DNA from: Gymnopilus junonius
Taxonomy: Eukaryota; Basidiomycota; Agaricomycetes; Agaricales; Galerinaceae
DNA length: 24,395 nt
NCBI GenBank assembly: GCA_015501075.1
Contig: JADNYJ010000470.1
Coordinates: forward strand, 1-24,395
Reading direction: 5' to 3'
Shown: positions 9,459 to 19,344 of the stretch, piece after piece
Numbering within the stretch: position 1 is the stretch's first letter
Layout of the letters: each line of letters opens with the position of its first letter
Notes under the pieces: generated by a model
What the model was told of the DNA's origin: nothing
Databases searched by the model: none
Seen by the model: the letters and a program-made list of their open reading frames with translations, nothing else
Translations under genes and position numbers: made by a program

Positions 9459-9845
9459 AAGCGCCTGTCCTATCAAGCGCCCTAGAACGGCCTCGGTCTA
9501 CTCTGAGTGGCGTTAACTGCCAAGCCCGACTGCCAGCATTATCTCAAAGTTTTCTCAACTGTCAGCGACATCAATTAAACTCGCTCCTCCTAAATGATCG
9601 TCAGAAACCTCACCGAGCCAACATACCAAGGACAACTTTTTCTCCACTAGTTCTACGAATCAGTTCAGTTTATGATGGCGATCACCCATTCTATTTTCCC
9701 CTTAATTCTCGACTTCTCCCAGACAAGATCTATGTAGCTACGCCACACCCATTCCTTGACTCTCGGAGGGTGTTAAAGCGGGATAAAGGGACCCGACTTT
9801 GAGTAGGCTTGGCCACTATGTATCCAAATAGCTTGCGAGACCAGT
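9459..9845 (+). promoter_or_regulatory. Upstream region of membrane-protein gene A, conserved with gene B
   Basis: Blocks here recur upstream of the paralogue at 12361-12670. They are a TCAAGCGCCCTA block (9473-9484, also 12375-12386), CCCATTCCTTGACTCTC (from 9748 and 12579), an AAAGCGGG...CCGACTTTGA stretch, and TATCCAAATAG (9821 and 12648). The order is the same in both copies and the distance to the ATG is similar. They may be shared promoter elements or simply undiverged duplicated DNA; the sequence between blocks has diverged more. A CT-rich run precedes the ATG, as often near fungal start sites. Confidence 0.5.
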
Positions 9846-9905
9846 TAAATGCCAAAGTTAAAGACCATGGATTCAGATTTTTGAAAATCATCTTCCCCTA
9901 CTCTA

Positions 9906-11943
9906 ATGCCTGGAAATACCGACAGAAGGGAAAACCTCGGCAGAGACCCTCCAAACCCACTTCCAACAGGTCGCACCAATGCCAGAGAGCAGAGAGCGGC
10001 CTTGTACCCTATGGAGGACCCTCGCCCTCCAGCCGTTGCTGAACGCTACATTGATGAACCAAGAGTTGGATGGTATCGTAGTCCAACTGGCGAGCAAGCC
10101 CCGATTTCCAACCCATTCATACCAGAGGACCACATCCGCAGAGACGGCCCAAGAGCAGCCTGGTATCATAGCGGCAGTACAGAACCTCCAGTGCATTTAC
10201 CACCGCCCATGGCACCCCAACCTGCACCCACTGCTCGACAACCGCAAGTGATTCGAGTTCCGCCTACAACAACATCACCACCACGACACGGTAATACGTC
10301 TACGAACGTACGGCCAGTAGTTATACACATACCATCAGCACCATCTCCACCACAACGACCACCTGCAGTGGTGGTCACACAAAGATCGGTGCCGCATCCT
10401 ACTCCTCCTTCGATCTTGAGGATGGGATCAGGCCCTAGTCCACCACGAGTCACAGTGGCATCGCCGATCCAAATCCAGGAGACTCCACCCCTACCCTCAG
10501 CTCACGCTCCAGGTCAGCCCGCACGTCAAAGGCCTTGGATTTGGCCGGAGCCGCGGGAGCCGGAGATGGACATACGAAAAACACGATCGGGGCAGCCTCG
10601 TAAGGGATCGCAAAACACCGCGCCTCGACCTAACGACCCTCCTCCTGTACGTCCGCCCAGGCAGGAACGTCGACAGTCTTCAAGTTTTGTAGCGAACGAC
10701 CCTTTCAAGTTCCTGCCTCCCCGAAGGCGAAAACGTGAAGAACAAGTACAGGACGATGAGGAGCCTTTGAATTTCGACTCCATCACAATTCCTGCATCTA
10801 CCGAGTCTTCTTCTTCTTCCTCTGCAGGAGAGACCTTGGTCTCACCGGTGATCCCAGGTTTAATGCATATGTTCGGAAGCTATGACTCTAGCGAGTCCAG
10901 CTCGGGTTCCAAGGGGTCCAGCGAACAGTCGATGCTGTCCATCAAAACCATAGCTCAGATAACCAACTACGTGATTCCGGTGGTCCCGTTTATCTTTACC
11001 ACCCTAATTGGTCAGGCGTACGTGTACATTTTATTTCGTCTGCCCTGGCTTTACTTCTCTCGCGTTGCTCGGATATTCGAAGAAGCAGATTTAACGGTTG
11101 GCGACCTGAAGCATATGGCGCTGGAAGCTGGATCTAAAGACCGGAAAAGGACGATGAGTGGTTATGAGCTTGAATCGGCCAAGGAGACTCCGCAATATGA
11201 ACGCTTGAAGACTACTTGGGGCGACTTTATCGATTCAATAATGCGGGAGTGGAAAACATTCAATGTCATTTCCGTCCTTCTTTTGTCGTGAGCACCCATT
11301 TTTCATACTCAAGCGAAAACACATACTTTAATATCTACAGTGCCATTCTGACTATTTTGCAGATCCAAGCCGCAGCTGTTGATCCCATAACGAGGTATGC
11401 GGCACTGTCTTCGTTGCTTTGCGCTTTAATCAGCCTGCTCTATGGCTGCACATATATCGTGCGCTTCGGGACGATGCGGAAGACATACAAGGCCTTTGAA
11501 TGGGCTTTGGTGAGTTCTCCTTCAAGTCCCCTGGCTATACGACATAAGCTTACCACTTTCGTCACCAGGAAGCCAAGAGAACTCAAAATCTATGGTGGAA
11601 TGTTTGGGTTATGCTGGCGATGCCTGCGATATGGCTCACCTGGTAAGTACGGAGGATTGTTGCACTCAGAAATATGGCTCACCTTAATCCATCTGCACAA
11701 AGGTCTATATTCCTCTACATCGCCTGCATCATGTCCTTCATCTGGAGAACCAGCCCTCAGGACGACGGTTCAAATTCTATCGTATTGTCGCCAATGGAGC
11801 TGTTGATAACTCGTGCTCTGCTATCTTCTCTCCTTGGAATAGGCATAGTTTATGGCCTGCTGATTTTGGATACCTTTAGTCGGTATGGGGTTGCGATGGA
11901 CAGGACCTGGCAAAGACGGATTGATGAGTGGGTTGATAGGTGA
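9906..11943 (+). CDS. Proline-rich polytopic membrane protein, tandem copy A
   Basis: CDS join(9906..11287, 11341..11509, 11569..11642, 11703..11943), 621 aa; three GT-AG introns of 53-60 nt in phase. Residues 1-345 are hydrophilic, rich in Pro, Arg, Ser and Gln (runs such as APSPPQRPP), with a basic PPRRRKREE motif, an acidic patch, then a Ser-rich stretch; probably disordered and cytosolic. The membrane part begins with a long hydrophobic segment (about 356-384: NYVIPVVPFIFTTLIGQAYV). After a charged linker containing KETPQYERLKTTWG come VISVLLLSAILTILQIQ, LSSLLCALISLLYGCTYIV, WWNVWVMLAMPAIWLTW plus SIFLYIACIMSFIW, and LLSSLLGIGIVYGLLILDTF, about five to six membrane spans. It ends RTWQRRIDEWVDR. 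I recognise this as a type widespread in basidiomycete genomes without known function. Gene B is a nearby duplicate. Confidence 0.85.
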
Positions 11944-12360
11944 AGGTATTGGCGAAGAGGGGGAAGAAGCCAACTGATTATTGCACAGCATTAAGTAAGG
12001 CGGGCGATAATCTCTTGTTTTCGTTGATTTTGTACGTCGCAGAATACACACGCTGTATGTATGTATGTAGTTTCGAAAAAAATTCACATATGCAGCTTTG
12101 ATTCGACTGATTCTTTTAAGTGTTTTTCCATTCAAATTACATCAGTCATCGATGCGGCATGCCCTTATACTTTTACCTCTCCTGGTTTCCGTACTTCCAT
12201 GCCAGCCATCCAACTCTTGTAATACTGCCCGTCTTCTCAGATGGCCATCAAAACTGAAGACCAAAATATCTAGTCACCTGGACGTGCTAGGTAGTTCCCA
12301 GTAACTTTATTTCATCTCCTTTTAGACCTGTCATTGGCATCCATCATTTAGCAGGCGCTT
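11944..12360. other. Intergenic stretch between the two membrane-protein genes
   Basis: The 3' flank of copy A up to the first block conserved with its promoter. A short GTAT/ATGT simple repeat lies near 12055-12070. No gene, RNA or transposon boundary was recognised. Confidence 0.5.
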
Positions 12361-12670
12361 AGCGCTTGTCCTTATCAAGCGCCCTAATTTCGAGTAAACT
12401 CTCCAGCCTGCAGTAATATAACACTGGATGCACCCCTTCACTTGCAGGTTTGATTGGTTAAATCCTCCTGCATATTGACACAACGCATTCTAACGAATCA
12501 CCAACTTGAAGAGATGCTAACTCTTATTTTTTCCCTACTTGTCTCCGACATAACCCATCCATGAATAGCTTCGCTCCACCCATTCCTTGACTCTCGTGGG
12601 ATGGTGAAAGCGGGGATTGAAGGACACCGACTTTGAATGCCGGGGAATATCCAAATAGTTTGCATGACCA
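12361..12670 (+). promoter_or_regulatory. Upstream region of membrane-protein gene B, conserved with gene A
   Basis: Holds the second copy of the blocks described upstream of gene A, in the same order: TCAAGCGCCCTA (12375-12386), CCCATTCCTTGACTCTC (from 12579), ACCGACTTTGA and TATCCAAATAG (12648). It shows that the duplication unit included at least 385 bp upstream of the start codon. Confidence 0.5.
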
Positions 12671-12746
12671 GTCTATGTAAAAGGCCGCGTCCTTCAGGTT
12701 CCTGTAAATCGTGACCGACTTCACCCCAATCCCAACCTCCATTTCG

Positions 12747-14974
12747 ATGTCTGGAAGGACACCAAACACTCAACAGAGAGGAGCTTCCCTTGGTAGAGAC
12801 GCTCGAGCTCCGAGTACGCGTCCAGCGGGTCGCACCAACGCCAACGAGCAGAGTCCTCCCTGGTACCATGCAATGGCCACTCAGCCTCCAATTGTGATTG
12901 AACATCAGGGTGATGAACCAGGGCCTAGTCAGTATCGTCGTCGCAGAGATACTCAAGCCCCCAACGCCAATGAGCAGAGCACGGCCTGGTACCGAGAGGC
13001 AGCTCCGTCTCCGGTGGCGATTGAACATCAGAGTGACGAACCAGGACCTAGATGGTATCAACCCGAAGCACGTCGAGTCCCCGTTCCCGAGCCATTTATA
13101 CCACCTCCAGTGATCGTGCACCGGCCACCACCGCCAGCGTCACCTCCACCTAGAGTTCTCCCGCCCCCACACCAAATACCAAGGGCACCGTCACCAACGC
13201 AATATGCTCGCCCAACCGTGGTCATACCCCCAGCACCACATTCCCCGCCACCCGTAGTGATAACCCCACATCCCCCTCCCCCTCGCCCAATCTTGCGAAG
13301 GGACTCTGCTGCTCCTAGACACAGGCGACCTTCGGGAGCGGGTAGTCCACCAGTGGTAAGAGTGGTACCGCCCGTCCATGAGTATTCACCACCAGCCTCA
13401 GCTTACGCTCGAGGTCAGCCTGCGCACCGGCTGCCGCCTTGGACGTGGCCAGAGCCGCCTGATCATGAACCGGAGGTAAATGGACGGGACTATGAGACTT
13501 GGCAACCGATGGAGGGAGGTCCAACTTGGCGGACTAGTACGACATACCCCAAGACTCGGTCGGGACGATCTCGAAAGGGATCGCATAGCTCTGCGGCACC
13601 ACCACCTTCTGCAGGACCTCATAGTCCCCCTCCTATACGTTCACCGCCGCAGGAGCGTCGTCAAACGTCAACTTTTGTGGCAAACGATCCTTTCAGGGTC
13701 CAAACTCCGAGAAGGCGAAAACGCGAAGATTTGGAAGAGGAGGATGAGGTATCGTTGAACTTCGACTCCATCCCAGTCCCAGGTGAACAAACGCCGACTG
13801 AGTCTTCTTCTAATGGGGGCGAAACCATGTACGAGCCGGTACACACGGATCCAGAGGAAAAGATTGGGAGTAATGTCCCTAGCGAGCATGCGAGTGGTCA
13901 CTCGGGCTCGGGTTCGAAGTCGTCCAGCAAGCAGTCGATATTGTCCACTAAACCCATAGCCCAGATAACCAACTACGTGATTCCAGTGGTCCCGTTCATT
14001 TTCACCACCCTAGTGGGGCAGGCGTACGTCCACGTCTTGCTTCGTCTGCCTTTGCTTTACTTCTCTCGTGTTTCTCGCATATTCGAGGAAGCGGATTTGA
14101 GCGTTGGAGATTTAAAGCAAATGGCGTTGGAAGCGGGATCCAATGATCGAGGGAGGTCAACAAGTGCATATGAGCTTGAATTGGCCAAGGAAACGCCGCA
14201 ATACGAACGTTTGAAGACCACTTGGGGTAGCTTCATTGATTCGGTTATGAAGGAGTGGGAAACGTTTAATGTTATTTCTGCCCTTCTTCTATCGTGAGTT
14301 TTACGCCTTCGAGTTGAAGAGAAGATGCTTACTACAAGATGAGATTCGCAGAGCAATCCTCACTATTCTTCAGATTCAACCGGCAGCTGTTGACCCCATC
14401 ACGAGATATGGGGCACTGTCTTCGTTGCTCTGCGCCTTGATCAGCTTGCTCTATGGGTGTACATACATCGTTCGCTTCGGGACGATGCGCAGGACATATA
14501 AAGCCTTTGAATGGGCTTTAGTGAGTCAATCGTGAATCTGTATTGTTATGAAGTATAGGCCACCATTTCCCAACTTCACCAGGAGGCCAAAAGACACCAA
14601 AGGTTATGGTGGAACGTCTGGGTCATGCTTGCGATGCCAGCAATCTGGCTTACCTGGTAAGCAGATGGCCGCATTCAAAATAAATTAGTCGAGCTCACCA
14701 TATAATCGGACTTCGCCTGCACAGGTCTATCATTCTCTACATCGTGTGTATCATGTCCTTCATATGGCGAACAAGCCCCCAAGATGACGGCTCAAACCCC
14801 ACTCCTTTGTCTCCCAAAGTATTGCTTATAATTCGGGCCCTACTCTCCTCGCTTCTTGGAATAGGCGTCCTGTATGGGCTTCTAATTTTGAACACGTTCC
14901 GTCGATACGGTCTTGTCATGGATCGAACCTGGCAAAAAAGGATAGATGAGTGGATTGATAGAAAAGAGACGTAA
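12747..14974 (+). CDS. Proline-rich polytopic membrane protein, tandem copy B
   Basis: CDS join(12747..14293, 14352..14520, 14583..14656, 14725..14974), 679 aa. Exon borders and phases are identical to copy A, so the genes are duplicates about 2.84 kb apart. The start ATG (MSGRTPNTQQRG) aligns with MPGNTDRR of copy A; the frame is open further upstream only from a GTG. The C-terminal membrane region (first span about 411-439) is nearly the same as in copy A. The N-terminus differs: it has two tandem repeats of about 40 residues (NANEQS-x-x-WY ... EHQ-x-DEPGP), a longer Pro-rich tract, and an extra segment (YETWQPMEGGPTWRTSTTYP) absent from copy A. Both keep the VANDPF...PRRRKRE motif and Ser-rich pre-membrane stretch. 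Probably an integral membrane protein with a disordered cytosolic arm; function unknown. A transposon starts 28 bp after the stop. Confidence 0.86.
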
Positions 14975-15002
14975 TAGATGAAAAGCTTACTTTCCATAAG
15001 TA

Positions 15003-15041
15003 AGGTAGCGGCCATTAGGAACCGGCCACCTTATGTAAGCG
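15003..15041 (+). repeat. Left terminal inverted repeat of the transposon
   Basis: 39 bp, pairs with the complement of 18083-18121 with three mismatches, preceded by TA. It lies 28 bp after the stop codon of membrane-protein gene B, so the insertion is in that gene's probable 3' UTR. Confidence 0.85.
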
Positions 15042-15285
15042 AAAATCACCTCAAACGGCGAGCTCAATTACTTCCTCAACACTCTTGAAATTATTATTTG
15101 AAGGCCTAGGAGTGGTAGCGTACATACTAAGCTTTAATTCTATGGTCTTACTTTCCAAAATTTTTACTTTGAGGCCAAGAAATTTCCAGATCTTTTTTTT
15201 CTCCAAAAACGTCTCAAAATGGCCCAAATGCTTGATTGGCAATGGCACAAAAAAAATGAAAATCTGCTCAACGATATTTTGCCGC

Positions 15286-15293
15286 TTATATAA
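15286..15293 (+). promoter_or_regulatory. Candidate TATA box of the transposase gene
   Basis: TTATATAA located 99 bp upstream of the transposase ATG at 15392. Position and sequence suit a core promoter; a similar sequence is present near the right terminus. Confidence 0.35.
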
Positions 15294-15391
15294 TACGACC
15301 ACGTGACTTATGTAGGGCAAAGAAACAACCCTCTTGGGCCGCAAAAAAAAGGAATATCCTGCGCAAAAATCACCTAAAAGCCTTTAAAACT

Positions 15392-17990
15392 ATGGGACGA
15401 CGATCCAAAGCATCAACAGCACGACTGAACAACTTTGGATGTGCTGAAAATGGCCGGAAAGCAACTGTGGAGGATGTTTTTGACAAAGAAGACTCAGAAC
15501 TTGAAGAAGACTTACTCAAGCATGGATTCTTCTTCGCAGATGATTTGGATGAGGACAGTGATGATGGATATGACTCAGAGAGTGATGAAGAGGAGGTGAC
15601 AGCAGATGAAGTCTATGCATTGAAGAACGAGGCTGCTATTCATCACTTCAATCAGGTTCTTTTCGAAGCCCAGGCAATGGCTATCAAAGCTGAAAGGGAA
15701 GCAAGAGGGGAACAGTCTAAATGGAAGTGTCATTACACAGGGAATTCAGTACAGACCAAGCGGTACCATGCTCAGAAACGTCAGCAACTGGCAACCACAG
15801 GGCAGCAATTCATTACTTCAATGTTTTTGAAGAAGAGGAAAGAGCCTACTGTGGAAAAGCAAACAATGGCAGAAGCTATTGAGGTTCAGGATGATACCGA
15901 GACCTCAGATGAGGAGGACAATGACATTGATGCATCTCTGAGGAGGTTATTTCCCGAAGAACTTCAGGTGTGTCCTATTAAAGTCAACAGCAGGTCAGAA
16001 CTAACTCAACAAAGGAAAGTCAGAATGTGGACCTCACCATGGAAGAGGCTGAGCCATCAAGCTCTGTCCCTGCTTCTGAAGGTGAAGATCCAAGGGCAGA
16101 GGCCCAAAAGAAGGTCGAAGAACTTCTTCGTGAGCTCAGAAATGGTCGTCATCCCTGTGATGACAGCCCTGAAACAATGACTGATCAGCTCTTGAACAGA
16201 TTATGCTACAAAGACTTCCCTTCTTTGCATCATGCATGTGCCCAACTCACCTTGAAGGCTAAAGATAAGAAGATTGATGTCTTCTTTCATAGTCGCATTA
16301 TGGCAATGGTGGCAACATTAAACTTTTACCTTGATCCTGAATTGTTGTATTCATGGCAGGAATCTTCTCTTCTTGCAGCTAAAGCTCTGGGGCGGGGTGT
16401 TAAGCATGCACGAAATCTTCGGAAATGGATAAAAGTTTACCTTCACTCCAGAAAGCTTCCATTACATTGATATGGCACATATCACTCTTCCATTCTGGAA
16501 GATGAGGACTTCCGAAGGGACATTCAGCTTCATTTGACAGAAATTGCAAAGAAAGGATACATTTGAGCACAGGATATTGTTGACTATGTTGCAACACCAG
16601 AAATGCAGGAGCGGCTGGGGACAAAAGCTCGAGGGATTCATGTGCGCACTGCACGAAGATGGCTTCACAAACTCAGTTGGCGGTATATGCAGAAGAAAAA
16701 GGGGATGTACATTGATGGCCATGAAAGAGAGGATGTCATCGAATACTGGAAGAAGTTTGTCGAGCACTGGAAGGAGTATGAGAAGTGATTTATTATTTAT
16801 GACAATGAAGGGAAAGTTCTGTCAACACCCACTGGATTTCCTGTTCCACAACGTGCATTTCGTTTAATTCTTGTAACACATGATGAGTTGACCTTCTACG
16901 AAAACGATTGGCAGAAGACACAATGGGTGCATGACCAAACAAAAGCTGTCACAGAGAAGAAGGGCGAGGGACAGTCTCTCATGGCTTCAGATTTCTTGAC
17001 AGTGGAGTGGGGCCACCTGACAGATGGGAATGAGTAGGTTTTCATTTCATGAAATTAATCAAGACTTACGAATTAAATCCCAGGGAGGCACACCTCTTTT
17101 TCAAAGCAGGGAAGAATCGAGACAGTTATTTCAGTGCCGATGACCTTATAGAACAGGTCGACCTGGTGATAGACATTTTCGAAGAGAAAACAAAAGGGTT
17201 TGCAACTGGCCTTTTTATTTTTGACAATGCACCTAGCCATCAAAAGCGTGCACCAGATGCACTATCTGCACAAAAAATGCCCAAAGGTGTCCACGCAACC
17301 TGGCGGCACCACAAAGATGGACCTAAAATGAGAAGAACAGCTTTTGGACCAAATAACACACCTCAAGACCTTTATTTCCCTGATGATCATCCCACAATGC
17401 CGGTTGGTTTAAAGGAATGGAGAATATCATTAAAGAGCGAGGATTGTGGCTGGCTCTGGGTCTGAATGCGCAGTGCGAAGGTTTCAAGTGTGAGCCGGGT
17501 AAAACTGACTGCTGCTGTCGACGTTTGTTATTCTCACAGCCAGACTTTACAAACCACAAGTCGCACCTTGAAGAGTTCATTGAAGGATGAGGTCATATCT
17601 GTGACTTCTATCCCAAGTACCACTGCGAGCTCAATTTCATTGAGCAATACTGGGGAGCCGCCAAGTTGATCTATCGAAGCACCCCGAAGACACATGACAT
17701 GAAAAAGATGGAGGAAAATGTAAGAAATGTGCTTGACAGCGTGCCGCTTCTTCAGATCCAACGGTGAGAGTCTTGTCGTGCATCGTGTCAAGTTATATTT
17801 AGTTGATCTTATCAGCTATGCTAATCGAGTGGCGCGATTTATCAGTGCCTACGGACAAGGTTTAACCGGTCTGGAAGCAGCCTGGGCAAACCGTAAATAT
17901 CACGGCCATCGAACATTGCCTCTGAAAATAGCCAGAAAGCTCCAAAAAGAGCACAAAGAGAGGTTTGGTACCACCAGTACTAATGTATGA
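15392..17990 (+). pseudogene. DDE transposase with three introns, broken by four TGA stops and one frameshift
   Basis: Exon reading: 15392-15967, 16015-17033, 17084-17763, 17816-17990 (introns 47-52 nt, GT-AG, in phase), about 816 codons. An acidic N-terminal region (DEDSDDGYDSESDEEE) is followed by a helical DNA-binding-type region (GIHVRTARRWLHKLSWRY). The catalytic motifs are VTHDE (first Asp, 16881), FDNAPSH (second Asp, 17223) and ELNFIEQYWG (Glu, 17642). The second Asp and Glu are about 140 residues apart, far more than in mariner. A cysteine cluster lies between them (CEGFKCEPGKTDCCCRR, about 17474-17524). In-frame stops are at 16468, 16564, 16786 and 17588; all are TGA where related reading suggests Arg. 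One base is missing near 17402 (TMP | WFKGMENI). Domain content is certain; the element cannot make a full protein. Confidence 0.85.
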
Positions 17991-18082
17991 TATGTTTTCG
18001 ATTTTTAACGAATTTTTCTACATTTAAAATTTTTACTTTTTTTGAGAGCCCACATTTTGCCGCTCTTGGCGCTTATATAATG

Positions 18083-18121
18083 CGCTTACATAAGGTAGCC
18101 AGTTCTTAATGGCCGCTACCT
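18083..18121 (-). repeat. Right terminal inverted repeat of the transposon
   Basis: Reverse complement of the left repeat with three transitions, followed by TA at 18122-18123, which sets the right boundary of the element. Confidence 0.85.
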
Positions 18122-18191
18122 TATCTAAGGAATGAACAGACAATGTTTATGACAAAGGTGTAGTGTTGTCCCCGGAGTGAGGTGACCTCAA

Positions 18192-18301
18192 GGTGAACTT
18201 CGCCTCACCTCGAAATCAGGGCACTTAGGATCACCTCGTTGACAATGAGGTGAGGTGACCTCGACTCGGTGAACTTCGCCTCACCTCGAAATCAGGGCAC
18301 T
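18192..18301. repeat. 34-bp direct repeat, 76-bp period, with GAGGTGA palindromes
   Basis: The 34-bp unit starting GGTGAACTTCGCCTCACC occurs identically at 18192-18225 and 18268-18301. Between them is a near-palindrome, CACCTC-GTTGACAAT-GAGGTG (18231-18251), and GAGGTGA/ACCTC motifs recur on both strands from about 18178 to 18330. The block lies between the DNA transposon and the retrotransposon. It may be a small repeat family of its own or a remnant of a non-autonomous element. Confidence 0.75.
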
Positions 18302-18574
18302 CCATTGAGGTTAGTCGAGGTCATCAATTTAGACACATGATGCAGTCGCGCACACGCTCCTGAACAGCTTTCCCTCTCCTCCTCCTCATATTCCCCTTTT
18401 GCAGCAGTAAAACAGGAGGTTTATTGTACCTTGCAACAATAATATATATTTTGATATTCATTGCTCTGTAAATTTTTACTGTGTGCATGGTTTCTTTCCG
18501 AAAATTTCAGGAGGAACATGGAAGAAATTGGCCTCTGTGGGGGGAATTTGAGAGCATTGCCCTCACTTTGAGTG

Positions 18575-18805
18575 ATGCACACTCTCACAATGACCTCTCA
18601 TACACCTTCCACTCCTAATGCTATGTCATACTTTGACCAGGAAAACTTTTTCTTCAATCAATGTGATCTTACTCCACCTGGCTCCCCTGCTTTGGGAGGA
18701 ACTTCTGCTGCTATACTGACGGAATCTGCGATTGATGAGCTTTTGAGGGCCGGGAAGGTGGATGAGCTGGAAGATTTAATTAAAAATACTTATGATTCAT
18801 TATAA
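18575..18805 (+). CDS. Orphan short ORF, doubtful
   Basis: An open frame of 76 codons from ATG at 18575 (alternative ATG at 18590) to TAA. The product is polar, with a DLTPPGSPALGG segment in the middle and an acidic amphipathic C-terminus (ESAIDELLRAGKVDELEDLI). Amino-acid composition looks protein-like, and a pyrimidine-rich TTTCAG acceptor-like site lies upstream at about 18510. I recognise no family. It sits beside the 3' LTR of the retrotransposon and could be the last exon of a damaged gene, part of a mobile element, or chance. Confidence 0.25.
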   Translation: MHTLTMTSHTPSTPNAMSYFDQENFFFNQCDLTPPGSPALGGTSAAILTESAIDELLRAGKVDELEDLIKNTYDSL

Positions 18806-18809
18806 TCTA

Positions 18810-19283
18810 TGCACTATATATTGAGCAGCAAATAGTACATACAGCGGTAAACACTGTTTTGTACAATGCATGCACACAGCGATAAACACTGTCTTGCATG
18901 ATGCACTCTGCATAGTATCGTTGTAGCTACTAGCTTACCTGGGTTGTGAGAGGCTAGTGCTAAGGTGACTACTTAGGCTACTACAGAAGTACGAATGACT
19001 TGGATTAGGACACTGTTTAGAGTGTCTTTATATACCTAGAGAACATGCAGTGACTAACTACATATGAGTAATGCATAAGGCAATTACTCAGCTAATTACT
19101 ATGTAATTACTAATATCTACTCATAAGATGAGTAATACACTCACTAAGTGATCACATGTTTTAGTCATATAAGATGACTGTGATACTCTGTCATCACTGG
19201 ATCTAGTCGCGTATAGACGCGTCTGATCATGCATGTCATGTGAGTCATGTGATGTAGTCACATGGACACTTATCATGTCAACA
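18810..19283 (-). repeat. 3' LTR of copia-type retrotransposon (left boundary approximate)
   Basis: On the minus strand the LTR starts TGTTGACATGATAAG at 19283, directly after a polypurine tract, the standard arrangement of a copia 3' LTR. The other edge cannot be fixed because the matching 5' LTR and the target duplication are outside the window; about 18810-18855 is a guess. Inside are a TATATAAAG promoter box (19026-19034) and a 30-bp tandem duplication with a 35-bp period (18841-18870 and 18876-18905, several mismatches) near the downstream edge. Confidence 0.65.
19026..19034 (-). promoter_or_regulatory. TATA box in the LTR
   Basis: Reads TATATAAAG on the minus strand, about 250 nt after the LTR start, a usual position at the end of U3. 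It would drive the element's transcript from the 5' LTR copy. Confidence 0.45.
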
Positions 19284-19294
19284 CTCCCCCTCAA
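19284..19294 (-). other. Polypurine tract of the retrotransposon
   Basis: TTGAGGGGGAG on the minus strand, immediately before the TGTTGACA start of the LTR; this is the primer site for plus-strand DNA synthesis. Confidence 0.75.
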
Positions 19295-19344
19295 GTAGTG
19301 CCGCGCTAGCGCACATACTTGTTCTGACATGATGTATCAGTATT

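Larger units (their letters stand above)
15003..18121 (+). mobile_element. Decayed DDE transposon flanked by TA (Tc1/mariner-like)
   Basis: The terminal inverted repeats are 15003-15041 and 18083-18121, 36 of 39 bases identical, starting AGGTAGCGGCCATTA and flanked on both sides by TA (15001-15002, 18122-18123). This fits TA target-site duplication of the IS630-Tc1-mariner group. Each terminal repeat is itself partly palindromic (AAGGTNGCGGCC ... GGCYACCTT). The three mismatches between ends are transitions, one fitting CpG to TpG. A sequence near GCTTATATAAT occurs close to both ends (about 15285 and 18071). The interior codes for one transposase, now broken. The 3.1-kb length is long for the group because the transposase is unusually large. 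Confidence 0.82.

Noticed and set aside
9903..10786. Minus-strand ORFs opposite the membrane-protein genes
   Set aside because: Shadows of the Pro/Ser-rich coding strand; they yield Gly/Arg-rich nonsense without domains and do not cross the introns sensibly.
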